From the NCBI RefSeq assembly GCF_943193085.1, contig NZ_CALPCU010000002.1:86695-150694 (forward strand): a stretch of 64,000 bases of DNA, given 5' to 3'. The DNA is from Vermiculatibacterium agrestimuris. GTDB lineage: Bacteria; Bacillota; Clostridia; Oscillospirales; Oscillospiraceae. The stretch's first letter is position 1; the number at the start of each line of letters is the position of its first letter. Both the position numbers and the translations under genes were made by a program. Shown here one piece after another: positions 46,771-54,713 of the stretch. Under the pieces are notes generated by a model. It saw only the letters and a list, made by a program, of their open reading frames with translations. It searched no databases and was not told the origin of the DNA.

Positions 46771-48147
46771 TTACTCAAGGAAGCCCTTGTAGTGACGCAT
46801 CATGAGCTGGGCCTCCAGCGCCTTGCTGGTCTCCAGGGCCACGCCCACCACGATGATGATGGAGGTGCCGCCCAGGCTCAGGGCGCTGACGCCGATGATG
46901 TTGCCTGTGACAATAGGCAGAATGGCGATGACGGAGAGGAACATGGCGCCGAAGAAGGTGATTTTGCTGAGCACCTTGTGGATGAAGTCAGCAGTGGGCT
47001 TGCCGGGCCGGAAGCCGGGCACGAAGCCGCCGTTCTTCTTCAGGTTGTTGGCCACCTCCGTGGGATCGAACTGCATGGTGGAATAGAAATAGCTGAAGGC
47101 CAGGATCAGCAGGAAGTACACCACAGTGTACACCGCGCCGTTGGCGTCAAAGATGCGCAGGAACTGCTCCCAGAAGCCGCCCACACCGGGCTCCTTGGCC
47201 GCCTCGATGCCGGCGAAGGCACATACGGTGGCGGGCAGGGAGGCGATAGACTGGGCAAAGATGATGGGCAGCACGCCGGACATATTCACCTTCAGGGGAA
47301 TATGGCTGGACTGGCCGCCGTACATCTTCCGGCCCACCACCCGCTTGGCGTACTGCACGGGGATGCGCCGCTCGGCGTTCTGGATGAAGACCACGAAGGC
47401 GATGAGGGCCAGCATGCCGATGAGGAGAAGGATGATGCCCCAGACAGGCAGCTCAAAGTAGTTGTCCATCTGGTTCTCCGTCCAGCCGGCGGCCACCATC
47501 TGCTCGTGGCTGACGCTGTGCATGGAGTTGTACACGCCCTGGTAGATCTGGCTGATCATACTGGGGATACGGGAGAGGATGCCGGCAAACAGGATCATGG
47601 AGATGCCGTTGCCGATGCCCTTGTCGGTGATCTGCTCGCCCAGCCACATGACGAAGGCGGAGCCGGCCACGAAGGTGGCTACGATCACGATCCCGGCCCA
47701 GACGCCGTTCATGCCGTTCAGGTTGAGCAGGTTCTGGGTGCGGATGATGGTGTAGTAGCCGAAGCCCTGGAGAAGGGCGATGGCCACGGTGGTGTACCGG
47801 GTGATGGCGGCGATCTTCTTTCTGCCTTCCTCGCCGCCCTCCTTGGCCAGCCGCTCCAGAGCGGGGATGGCCACGGTGAGCAGCTCGATGATAATGGAGC
47901 TGTTGATATAGGGCTGCACGCCCAGAGCAAACACAGCTGCCACAGAGAAGGCGGTACCGTTCATGGTGCCCAGAAGGCCGAAGATGGTACCCGACATGTT
48001 GTTCAGGTAATCCGTCAGTCCGGCGGTATTGATAAAGGGCACATAGACGGCAGAACCCAGCCGGAAGATCAGCAGAGCAAAGACGGTAAACAGGATCTTG
48101 CTCTTCAGCTCAGGCACCTTCCAGGCGTTCTTCAGTGTCTGGATCAA
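46771..48147 (-). CDS. secY: Protein translocase channel subunit SecY
   Basis: SecY forms the protein-conducting channel. The 458-residue protein has ten membrane helices, the plug-region SGTIFGLLGTMNG, and cytosolic loops with ERLAKEGGEEGRKKIA and VQYAKRVVGRKMYGGQSSHI. The start is TTG 48147: the next methionine is too far in, and GAGGTGATC overlapping the rplO stop gives a strong ribosome site six bases away. The gene is therefore coupled to rplO. Confidence 0.97.
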   Translation of the reverse strand: MIQTLKNAWKVPELKSKILFTVFALLIFRLGSAVYVPFINTAGLTDYLNNMSGTIFGLLGTMNGTAFSVAAVFALGVQPYINSSIIIELLTVAIPALERLAKEGGEEGRKKIAAITRYTTVAIALLQGFGYYTIIRTQNLLNLNGMNGVWAGIVIVATFVAGSAFVMWLGEQITDKGIGNGISMILFAGILSRIPSMISQIYQGVYNSMHSVSHEQMVAAGWTENQMDNYFELPVWGIILLLIGMLALIAFVVFIQNAERRIPVQYAKRVVGRKMYGGQSSHIPLKVNMSGVLPIIFAQSIASLPATVCAFAGIEAAKEPGVGGFWEQFLRIFDANGAVYTVVYFLLILAFSYFYSTMQFDPTEVANNLKKNGGFVPGFRPGKPTADFIHKVLSKITFFGAMFLSVIAILPIVTGNIIGVSALSLGGTSIIIVVGVALETSKALEAQLMMRHYKGFLE

Positions 48148-48148
48148 A

Positions 48149-48589
48149 TCAGATCACCTCGGCCTTTCCGCCTGCGGCCTCGATCTTTTCCTTGGCGGAG
48201 GCGGAGAAGGCGCTGGCGCGGACGGTCAGCTTTTTGGTCAGAGTGCCGTTGCCCAAAACCTTCACGCCGAACTCACACTTGGAAAGGATACCCTTTTCCA
48301 GCAGGTCGCAGACATTGACGGTGGCGCCGTCCTCAAACTTGTTCAGGGAAGCCACGTTGATGGCCTCCAAACGCTTGGCAAAGATATTGTTGAAGCCGCG
48401 CTTGGGCAGACGGCGGGCCAGAGGCATCTGGCCGCCCTCAAATCCAATGCGCACACCGCCGCCGGAGCGGGCCTTCTGACCCTTGTGGCCCCGGCCTGCG
48501 GTCTTCCCGTTTCCGGAACCCACGCCCCGGCCCTTGCGCCAGGCCTTGGGGTTGGAGCCGGCAACGGGGGAAAGATCATGAAGATTCAT
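48149..48589 (-). CDS. rplO: 50S ribosomal protein L15
   Basis: L15 is a late-assembling 23S rRNA binder. The 146-residue protein has the Gly-rich N-terminus (KGRGVGSGNGKTAGRGHKGQ) and the globular FEGGQMPLARRLPKRGF segment. Its end supplies the secY ribosome site. Confidence 0.98.
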   Translation of the reverse strand: MNLHDLSPVAGSNPKAWRKGRGVGSGNGKTAGRGHKGQKARSGGGVRIGFEGGQMPLARRLPKRGFNNIFAKRLEAINVASLNKFEDGATVNVCDLLEKGILSKCEFGVKVLGNGTLTKKLTVRASAFSASAKEKIEAAGGKAEVI

Positions 48590-48602
48590 GTTTCGCTCCT
48601 CC

Positions 48603-48785
48603 TTACTTGTCCTCGGTGACCTGGAGCAGGTAACCGATGCTGGCGATCTTGCCGCGGGTGGCGGCGTTGTCCGGCTGGACGGTGGTATCGCCGATCTTAC
48701 GCAGACCCAGAGACTCGGCGGTGGCCTTGTGCTTGGCCAGGCGGCCGTTCAGGCTCTTTGCCAGTTTAATGTTCAAATTAGCCAT
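48603..48785 (-). CDS. rpmD: 50S ribosomal protein L30
   Basis: The 60-residue protein (MANLNIKLAKSLNGRLAKHK, then LGLRKIGDTTVQPDN) matches bacterial L30 in length and fold. Start ATG 48785 follows AAGGAGGGCGG; the longer open frame upstream is a shadow of rpsE. It lies between rpsE and rplO. Confidence 0.96.
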   Translation of the reverse strand: MANLNIKLAKSLNGRLAKHKATAESLGLRKIGDTTVQPDNAATRGKIASIGYLLQVTEDK

Positions 48786-48799
48786 TTCTTCCGCCCTCC

Positions 48800-49303
48800 T
48801 TAACCCACGATCTCTTCCACGGTCTTGCCCCGGACAGCGGCCACCTCTTCCGGCGTCCGCAGGGCCTTGAGCCCCTCGAAGGTGGCGGAGACCACGTTCT
48901 GGGGATTGTTGGAGCGCAGGCACTTGGCACGGATATCCCGGATGCCGACAGCCTCCATCACCGCACGCACCGGGCCGCCGGCGATGATGCCGGTACCGGC
49001 GGGGGCGGGCTTGAGCATCACCTTGCCGGCGCCGAAGATGCCGATGACCTCGTGGGGAATGGTGGTGCCGGAGACACTGACGTGGATCATATTCTTCTTG
49101 GCATCCTCGATGCCCTTGCGGATGGCCTCGGGAACCTCGGCGGCCTTACCGGTGCCGAAGCCCACATTCCCCTTCTCGTCGCCAACCACCATCAGGGCGG
49201 AGAACTTGGCCACACGACCGCCCTTGACGGTCTTGGATACACGGTTGAGATACACGAGCTTCTCGCTGTACTCGCTCTGCTCTTTTTCAAATCTGTTAGC
49301 CAT
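48800..49303 (-). CDS. rpsE: 30S ribosomal protein S5
   Basis: S5 affects decoding fidelity and translocation near the mRNA entry. The 167-residue protein has the dsRNA-binding-like domain (VYLNRVSKTVKGGRVAKFSA, VGDEKGNVGFGTGKAAEVPE) and the C-terminal GTGIIAGGPVRAVMEAVGI. It follows rplR. Confidence 0.98.
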   Translation of the reverse strand: MANRFEKEQSEYSEKLVYLNRVSKTVKGGRVAKFSALMVVGDEKGNVGFGTGKAAEVPEAIRKGIEDAKKNMIHVSVSGTTIPHEVIGIFGAGKVMLKPAPAGTGIIAGGPVRAVMEAVGIRDIRAKCLRSNNPQNVVSATFEGLKALRTPEEVAAVRGKTVEEIVG

Positions 49304-49320
49304 GTCGTTTCCTCCTCCCG

Positions 49321-49680
49321 TTAAAATTCCAGGCCGCCCTCACGGGCGCCCTCGGCCAGAGCCGCCACACGTCCGTGATAGACGTAGCCGCCCCGGTCGA
49401 ACACCACGGTGGTGATGCCGGCGGCCTTGGCGCGCTCGGCCACCATCTGGCCCACCTTCTTGGCCGCCTCACAGTTGGAGCCGGAGCCTTCGAAGGCCTT
49501 ATCCAGGGAGGAAGCGGAGACCAGGGTCTTGCCGGAGACATCGTCGATGATCTGGGCATAGATATTGGTCTCGCTGCGGAACACGTTCAAACGGGGTCTC
49601 TCGGGCGTGCCGGAGATTTTCCCCCGCACTCTCTTGTGGCGCTTAAGCCGCTGAGCGTTGGTATCGGGTCTTTTGATCAT
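49321..49680 (-). CDS. rplR: 50S ribosomal protein L18
   Basis: L18 binds 5S rRNA. The 119-residue protein has RLKRHKRVRGKISGTPERPR, VFRSETNIYAQIIDD and FDRGGYVYHGRVAALAEGAR. It follows rplF by 14 bases. Confidence 0.98.
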   Translation of the reverse strand: MIKRPDTNAQRLKRHKRVRGKISGTPERPRLNVFRSETNIYAQIIDDVSGKTLVSASSLDKAFEGSGSNCEAAKKVGQMVAERAKAAGITTVVFDRGGYVYHGRVAALAEGAREGGLEF

Positions 49681-49694
49681 AACAGCACACCTCC

Positions 49695-50243
49695 TTACTT
49701 CTTCTTGACGCCGGTCTTGCCTTCCTTGCGGCGGATGACCTCGTCAGCATATTTGATCCCCTTGCCCTTGTAAGGCTCGGGCGGTCTTTTCTCTCTTACT
49801 TCGGCGGCGAACTGGCCCACCTTCTGCTTGTCGGCGCCGTGGATCACGATGTGGTTGGGATCGGGCACCTCAATGGTGATCCCGTCCTTCTCCTCCACAA
49901 TGACCTGGTGGGAGAAGCCCAGGTTCATCACCAGCTTCGTCCCCTCCTTGGCCACACGGTAACCTACGCCGTTGACCTCCAGCTCCTTTTTGAAGCCGTC
50001 GGTCACGCCCACCACCATGTTGTGCAGCAGGCTCCGGGTAAGCCCATGCAGGCTCCGGTTCTCCTTGGCGTCGTCAGGCCGGGTCACGATGAGCTCGGTT
50101 CCCTCCTGCTTAATGGTCATTGCGGGATTGAGCTGCTCGGTGAGGGTGCCCTTGGGGCCCTTCACGGTGACAACGTTGCCCGCCTCGATCTTCACGTCCA
50201 CACCAGCGGGGACAGAGATCGGCATTCTACCAATTCTAGACAT
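49695..50243 (-). CDS. rplF: 50S ribosomal protein L6
   Basis: L6 lies near the factor-binding site. The 182-residue protein has two repeated domains, MSRIGRMPISVPAGVDVKIE at the start and the C-terminal PPEPYKGKGIKYADEVIRRK signature. It lies between rpsH and rplR. Confidence 0.98.
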   Translation of the reverse strand: MSRIGRMPISVPAGVDVKIEAGNVVTVKGPKGTLTEQLNPAMTIKQEGTELIVTRPDDAKENRSLHGLTRSLLHNMVVGVTDGFKKELEVNGVGYRVAKEGTKLVMNLGFSHQVIVEEKDGITIEVPDPNHIVIHGADKQKVGQFAAEVREKRPPEPYKGKGIKYADEVIRRKEGKTGVKKK

Positions 50244-50258
50244 TCTCTCTTCCCCTCC

Positions 50259-50660
50259 TTACCACACGAAGGCCAGGACTTCGCCGCCCACATGGGCGGC
50301 GCGGGCGGCCTTGTCGGTCATAACGCCCTTGCTGGTGGAAACGATGGCGATGCCCAGGCCCTTGATGACCCGGGGCAGCTCGTCGGCGCCGGCATACATC
50401 CGAAGGCCGGGCTTCGACACCCGGCGCAGGCCGGTGATGACCTTTTCCTTGTTGGGCTGCGCGTACTTCAGGGTGATGCGGATGATCCCCTGGGTGCCAT
50501 CGTCGATGAGCTGGTAGTTCTTGATATAGCCCTCATCCAGCAGGATCTGCGCGATGGACTTCTTCATGTTGGACGCGGGAACGTCCACAGTGTCGTGCTT
50601 GGCGTTGTTCGCGTTGCGGATGCGCGTGAGCATATCCGCGATGGGGTCTGTGATGTGCAT
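50259..50660 (-). CDS. rpsH: 30S ribosomal protein S8
   Basis: S8 binds 16S rRNA helix 21 and in E. coli represses the spc operon. The 133-residue protein starts ITDPIADMLTRIRNANNAKH and ends STSKGVMTDKAARAAHVGGE-like. It is preceded by a 129-base hairpin-rich spacer after rpsN, a possible control region. Confidence 0.98.
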   Translation of the reverse strand: MHITDPIADMLTRIRNANNAKHDTVDVPASNMKKSIAQILLDEGYIKNYQLIDDGTQGIIRITLKYAQPNKEKVITGLRRVSKPGLRMYAGADELPRVIKGLGIAIVSTSKGVMTDKAARAAHVGGEVLAFVW

Positions 50661-50789
50661 ACTGTTTTACCTCCTTATAGAGTTACAGGCTTTCGCCTGT
50701 ACCGGCGGAAAGGTATCGGAGTTAGGCAGCTCCGACCTTTTGTCCGTCGTGGAGCCCTTTCAAATAACCGGGGAAATCCCCTTGGTATT
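50661..50789 (-). promoter_or_regulatory. Hairpin-rich spacer between rpsN and rpsH
   Basis: On the minus strand four successive hairpins can be drawn: CTTGGTAAAATACCAAG, GGGGATTTCCCC, GGTCGGAG...CTCCGATACC and ACAGGCGAAAGCCTGT. The last directly precedes the AAGGAGG of rpsH. There is no U-run terminator. It may be a binding site for a regulatory ribosomal protein or a processing site. Confidence 0.5.
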
Positions 50790-50975
50790 TTACCAAGAGG
50801 ATTTTTTTACCCCAGGGATCTGACCCTTGTAAGCCAGCTCGCGGAAGCAGATACGGCACACGCCGTAATCCCGCAGGTAGGCGTGAGGACGGCCGCAGAG
50901 CTTGCAGCGGTTGTAGCTGCGGGTGGAAAACTTGGGAGTCTTCTGCTGCTTGAGGATCATAGATTTTTTCGCCAT
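50790..50975 (-). CDS. rpsN: 30S ribosomal protein S14, zinc (type Z) form
   Basis: The 61-residue protein carries the zinc cysteines C24, C27, C40 and C43 (RCKLCGRPH, GVCRICFRELA) that define the short Zn form. It lies between rplE and rpsH, its usual position. Confidence 0.98.
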   Translation of the reverse strand: MAKKSMILKQQKTPKFSTRSYNRCKLCGRPHAYLRDYGVCRICFRELAYKGQIPGVKKSSW

Positions 50976-50987
50976 GGTATTCCCTCC

Positions 50988-51548
50988 TTACGCCTGGGCG
51001 GCGAAGGGCGCGCCGATGAGCGTCAGCAGCTCCCGGGCCTCCTCGTCGGTGTTGGCGGTGGTGCAGAACACAACGTCCATGCCCCGGATCTTGTCGATCT
51101 TGTCGTACTCGATCTCGGGGAAGATCAGCTGCTCCTTGATGCCCAGAGCGTAGTTGCCCCGGCCGTCGAAGGAGTTGGGGTTGATGCCCCGGAAGTCACG
51201 CACACGGGGCAGAGCCACGTTGAACAGACGATCCAGGAACTCCCACATCCGGTCACCCCGGAGGGTGACCTTGGCGCCGATGGGCATCTCCTCACGGAGC
51301 TTGAAGTTGGCCACGGACTTCTTGGCCTTGGTGATGATGGCCTTCTGGCCGGTGATCTTGGTGAGATCGCCCACAACGGCCTCCAGCACCTTGGCGTTGT
51401 CCCGGGCCTCGCCGCAGCCGCAGTTGACCACGATCTTGTCCAGGCGGGGGATCTGCATGACAGACTTGTAGCCGAACTTCTGCATCAGAGCAGGAGCCAC
51501 CTCGGCCTGGTACTTTGCCTTCAGATTGGGCACTTTCTTCTCAGACAT
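50988..51548 (-). CDS. rplE: 50S ribosomal protein L5
   Basis: L5 binds 5S rRNA and touches P-site tRNA. The 186-residue protein has the signature KKSVANFKLREEMPIGAKVT and the P-loop region PRVRDFRGINPNSFDGRGNY. Length is normal. Confidence 0.98.
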   Translation of the reverse strand: MSEKKVPNLKAKYQAEVAPALMQKFGYKSVMQIPRLDKIVVNCGCGEARDNAKVLEAVVGDLTKITGQKAIITKAKKSVANFKLREEMPIGAKVTLRGDRMWEFLDRLFNVALPRVRDFRGINPNSFDGRGNYALGIKEQLIFPEIEYDKIDKIRGMDVVFCTTANTDEEARELLTLIGAPFAAQA

Positions 51549-51565
51549 TTGGTTCTCCTCCTCTC

Positions 51566-51883
51566 TTAAATCTCAGCGCCGCACTTCTTGCAGACGCGGA
51601 CACGCTTGCCGTCCTTGCCCACCTTGCTGGCGGGACGGGTGGGCTTATTGCACTTGGGGCACACCCGCATGACCTTGCAGGCGTAGATGGGGGCTTCCTT
51701 CTTCACGATGCCGCCCTGCTCGCCCTGCTTGCGGGGCTTGGTGTGACGGGTGGCCACGTTGACCTTCTCCACAATGACCTTCCGGCTTTCGGGCATGGCC
51801 TCCAGGATCTTGCCCTGCTTGCCCTTGTCCTTGCCGGAGAGAACGATAACAGTATCGCCCTTCTTGATGCTCATAGTGTTCAT
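51566..51883 (-). CDS. rplX: 50S ribosomal protein L24
   Basis: L24 starts large-subunit assembly. The 105-residue KOW protein reads IKKGDTVIVLSGKDKGKQGK. It has a C-terminal cysteine pattern (CPKCNKPTR ... CKKCGAEI) that could bind zinc, seen in several Gram-positive L24 proteins. Confidence 0.97.
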   Translation of the reverse strand: MNTMSIKKGDTVIVLSGKDKGKQGKILEAMPESRKVIVEKVNVATRHTKPRKQGEQGGIVKKEAPIYACKVMRVCPKCNKPTRPASKVGKDGKRVRVCKKCGAEI

Positions 51884-51901
51884 GTTCTTCTCCTACCCCC
51901 C

Positions 51902-52270
51902 TTACAACACTTCAGGGGCCAGGGACAGGATCTTCATGTAATCCTTGTCCCGGAGCTCCCGGGCCACCGGCCCAAAGATACGGGTGCCTCTGGGGTTCTT
52001 GTCGTCCCGGATGAGGACGGCGGCGTTCTCGTCGAAGCGGACGTAGCTGCCGTCGGGACGGTGGATGCCCTTGGCGGTGCGGACGATGACGGCCTTGACC
52101 ACCTCGCCCTTCTTCACCGTGCCGCCGGGCTGGGCCTTCCGGACCGAGGCCACGATGACGTCTCCGATGTTGCCGAACTTCCGCTTGGAACCGCCCAACA
52201 CACGGATGGTCTTGATCTCCTTGGCGCCGGTATTGTCGGCGACTTTCAGATAGCTTTCCTGCTGAATCAT
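51902..52270 (-). CDS. rplN: 50S ribosomal protein L14
   Basis: The 122-residue protein begins MIQQESYLKVADNTGAKEIK, the typical L14 start, and contains GDVIVASVRKA and RGTRIFGPVARELR. It forms an intersubunit bridge and follows rpsQ. Confidence 0.98.
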   Translation of the reverse strand: MIQQESYLKVADNTGAKEIKTIRVLGGSKRKFGNIGDVIVASVRKAQPGGTVKKGEVVKAVIVRTAKGIHRPDGSYVRFDENAAVLIRDDKNPRGTRIFGPVARELRDKDYMKILSLAPEVL

Positions 52271-52282
52271 ACCAGCACCTCC

Positions 52283-52549
52283 TTATTTCGCTTTTTCGAT
52301 GATCTCGACCACGCGCCAGCGCTTGTCCTTGCTGAGGGGCCGGGTCTCCATGACCCGCACGCGGTCGCCCACGCCGCAGGTGTTCTGCTCGTCGTGGGCC
52401 TTGAGCTTGTACGTTCTCTTGACGATCTTCTTGTACAGGGGGTGGGCCACACGGTCGGCGATGGCCACCACAACGGTCTTGTCCATCTTATCGGAGACCA
52501 CCAGGCCGACTCTGGTCTTGCGGGAAGAAGTACGCTTCTCTTCGCTCAT
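52283..52549 (-). CDS. rpsQ: 30S ribosomal protein S17
   Basis: The 88-residue OB-fold protein has RKTRVGLVVSDKMDKTVVVA, HPLYKKIVKRTYKLKAHDE and VRVMETRPLSKDKRWRVVEI. It binds 16S rRNA early in assembly. Confidence 0.98.
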   Translation of the reverse strand: MSEEKRTSSRKTRVGLVVSDKMDKTVVVAIADRVAHPLYKKIVKRTYKLKAHDEQNTCGVGDRVRVMETRPLSKDKRWRVVEIIEKAK

Positions 52550-52562
52550 TTCCTACTCCTCC

Positions 52563-52760
52563 TTATCGGCCGGCGAGCTGCTGCTCGCGGATGATGGTCT
52601 TCACTCGGGCGATATCCCGCTTGACCTGAGCGATCTTCACGGGATTATCCAGCTGGTTGGTGGCGTGCTGAAGGCGGAGGTTGAACAAATCCTTCTTCAG
52701 CTCGCCCAGCTTCGCCTCCAACTCGGCGGCGGACATCTTACGAACTTCATTGGCCTTCAT
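52563..52760 (-). CDS. rpmC: 50S ribosomal protein L29
   Basis: The 65-residue helical hairpin protein (AAELEAKLGELKKDLFNLRL, then KIAQVKRDIARVKTIIRE) lies at the exit tunnel. Its ATG overlaps the rplP stop by one base. Confidence 0.97.
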   Translation of the reverse strand: MKANEVRKMSAAELEAKLGELKKDLFNLRLQHATNQLDNPVKIAQVKRDIARVKTIIREQQLAGR

Positions 52761-53200
52761 TACGCTTCACCACCCTTCTCGCTTACAGGGGCGTCTTCTT
52801 TCTTGACGATCTTGCACTTCACCGGCAGCTTGTGGCTGGCCAGACGGAGGGCCTCACGGGCGACCTCCTCGCTGACGCCGGCGATCTCGAACATGACGCG
52901 GTCGGGCTTGACCACGGCCACCCAGTACTCAGGGGCGCCCTTACCGGAACCCATACGGGTACCCAGCGCCTTCTTGGTCACGGGCTTGTCGGGGAAGATC
53001 TTGATCCAGACCTTACCGCCACGCTTGGTGTAACGGGTCATGGCCACACGGGCGGCCTCGATCTGGTTGGAGGTGATCCAGGCGGGCTCAGTGGACTGAA
53101 GGCCCCACTCACCGTAGGTCACAGTGTTGCCGCGCATAGCCCGGCCGGTCATGCGGCCACGGTGGACACGGCGGTATTTGCTTCTCTTAGGCAGCAGCAT
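52760..53200 (-). CDS. rplP: 50S ribosomal protein L16
   Basis: L16 organises the A-site tRNA elbow contact. The 146-residue protein shows MLLPKRSKYRRVHRGRMTGR, TSNQIEAARVAMTRYTKRGG and MGSGKGAPEYWVAVVKPDRV, all typical. It begins two bases after rpsC. Confidence 0.98.
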   Translation of the reverse strand: MLLPKRSKYRRVHRGRMTGRAMRGNTVTYGEWGLQSTEPAWITSNQIEAARVAMTRYTKRGGKVWIKIFPDKPVTKKALGTRMGSGKGAPEYWVAVVKPDRVMFEIAGVSEEVAREALRLASHKLPVKCKIVKKEDAPVSEKGGEA

Positions 53201-53202
53201 GA

Positions 53203-54069
53203 TTAGTCTTGGCCTCCTTCCTGGGTCTCAGGGGCAGTGGGAGCGGCCTCAGGAGCAGGGGCGGCCTTGGGGGCCGGACGGCTCTGCACCCGGTTGTAGG
53301 TCGGGCCCTGGCTTCCGCGACGGTCGCCATCCCGGCGGAAGCCGCCGCGGCGGTCGCCGTCCCGGCGATCCCGGCGGGGCCGGTCAGGACGCTCCTTAAA
53401 GTTCTTGGTATCCAGCGTACGGGGGGTGGTCCGCAGGGTCTGGGTGAGCACCTCTCCCTTGTAGATCCACACCTTCACGCCGATGCGGCCGTAGGTGGTG
53501 GCGGCCTCAGCGAAGCCGTAGTCGATGTCGGCCCGGAGGGTCTGCAGGGGGATGGTGCCGTCATGATAGTGCTCCACGCCGGCGATCTCCCGGCCGCCCA
53601 GACGGCCGGAGCAGGAGATCTTGATGCCCAGGGCGCCGGAGCGCATGGCCCGGCCCATGGCGTTCTTCATGGCGCGGCGATGGGCCACGCGCTGCTCCAG
53701 CTGCTGGGCGATGTTCTCAGCCACCAGCTGGGCGTTGGTATCCACGCTCTTTACCTCCACGATGTTGAGGGCGACGGGCTTGCCGATGAGCTTCTCCACC
53801 TGGAGGCGGATGCGCTCGATCTCGGCGCCGCCCTTGCCGATGACCACGCCGGGCTTGGCGCAGTGGAGGTAGATGCGGACTTTCGCGCTGTCGCGCTCGA
53901 TCTCGATCTGGGGGATACCGGCGGAATAGAGGGTCTTCTTCAGATACTTACGGATCTTTTGATCCTCCACCAGCAGGTCGCCCACCAGCTCGTTCTTGGC
54001 GTACCAGCGGGAGTCCCAGTCCTTGATGATGCCCACGCGAAGGCCGTGGGGATTGACTTTCTGTCCCAT
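53203..54069 (-). CDS. rpsC: 30S ribosomal protein S3 with long Arg/Gly-Pro/Ala tail
   Basis: S3 forms the mRNA entry helicase with S4 and S5. Residues 1 to about 215 are canonical (GQKVNPHGLRVGIIKDWDSR, GVVIGKGGAEIERIRLQVEK in the KH domain, IKISCSGRLGGREIAGVE). The protein runs on to 288 residues. The extension begins with Arg/Asp/Gly-rich repeats (DRRDGDRRGGFRRDGDRRG) and ends in Pro/Ala/Glu-rich sequence. Ordinary S3 stops near 210-235. The tail is probably disordered and RNA-binding. Confidence 0.97.
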   Translation of the reverse strand: MGQKVNPHGLRVGIIKDWDSRWYAKNELVGDLLVEDQKIRKYLKKTLYSAGIPQIEIERDSAKVRIYLHCAKPGVVIGKGGAEIERIRLQVEKLIGKPVALNIVEVKSVDTNAQLVAENIAQQLEQRVAHRRAMKNAMGRAMRSGALGIKISCSGRLGGREIAGVEHYHDGTIPLQTLRADIDYGFAEAATTYGRIGVKVWIYKGEVLTQTLRTTPRTLDTKNFKERPDRPRRDRRDGDRRGGFRRDGDRRGSQGPTYNRVQSRPAPKAAPAPEAAPTAPETQEGGQD

Positions 54070-54070
54070 A

Positions 54071-54412
54071 TTACTTGGCCTCCTTTTCCGCTACCGCGAC
54101 AGTGATGTGAGAGGTGCGCTTGTTGATCCGGAACGCCCGGCCCTGGGCACGGGGGCGGATGCGCTTGATGATGGGGCCGGGAGTGGCGAACGTGCTGGAC
54201 ACGTACAGCTTCTCGGGATCCATCTGGTGGTTGTTCTCCGCGTTGGCCGCGGCGCTCTTGAGGAGCTTCAGGAGAAGCTCGGAGGCGGCCTTGGGAGTGG
54301 TCATCAGGATGGCGGTGGCCTGAGCCACGCTCTTGCCCCGGATGAGGTCACATACGACGCCGACCTTACGGGGAGAGATACGGGCGTATCTCAAAGTTGC
54401 TTTCGCTTCCAT
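54071..54412 (-). CDS. rplV: 50S ribosomal protein L22
   Basis: The 113-residue protein lines the exit tunnel with its beta-hairpin. It shows ARISPRKVGVVCDLIRGKSV, NNHQMDPEKLYVSS and RPRAQGRAFRINKRTSHITV. It begins one base before rpsC. Confidence 0.98.
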   Translation of the reverse strand: MEAKATLRYARISPRKVGVVCDLIRGKSVAQATAILMTTPKAASELLLKLLKSAAANAENNHQMDPEKLYVSSTFATPGPIIKRIRPRAQGRAFRINKRTSHITVAVAEKEAK

Positions 54413-54424
54413 TTTCTCTCCTCC

Positions 54425-54697
54425 TTACTTGCCGGTCTTGCTGCCCGAGTGGCCCTTGAAGGTCCGGGTGGGGGCGAACTCGCCCAGCTTGTGGCCCACC
54501 ATATCCTCGGTGACGTAAACGGGTACGTGCTTGCGGCCGTCATGGACGGCAAAGGTGTGGCCCACGAAGGAGGGGAAGATGGTGGAGGCGCGGCTCCAGG
54601 TCTTCAGAACCTTCTTCTCGTTCTTCTCGTTGAGCTCGTCCACCCGCTTGAGCAGCTCGGGGGCGCAAAACGGGCCTTTCTTAACGCTTCTAGACAT
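54425..54697 (-). CDS. rpsS: 30S ribosomal protein S19
   Basis: The 90-residue head protein has MSRSVKKGPFCAPELLKRVD, TWSRASTIFPSFVGHTFAVH and VGHKLGEFAPTRTFKGH. Normal length and position after rplB. Confidence 0.98.
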   Translation of the reverse strand: MSRSVKKGPFCAPELLKRVDELNEKNEKKVLKTWSRASTIFPSFVGHTFAVHDGRKHVPVYVTEDMVGHKLGEFAPTRTFKGHSGSKTGK

Positions 54698-54713
54698 GTT
54701 TTACTCTCCTCCC

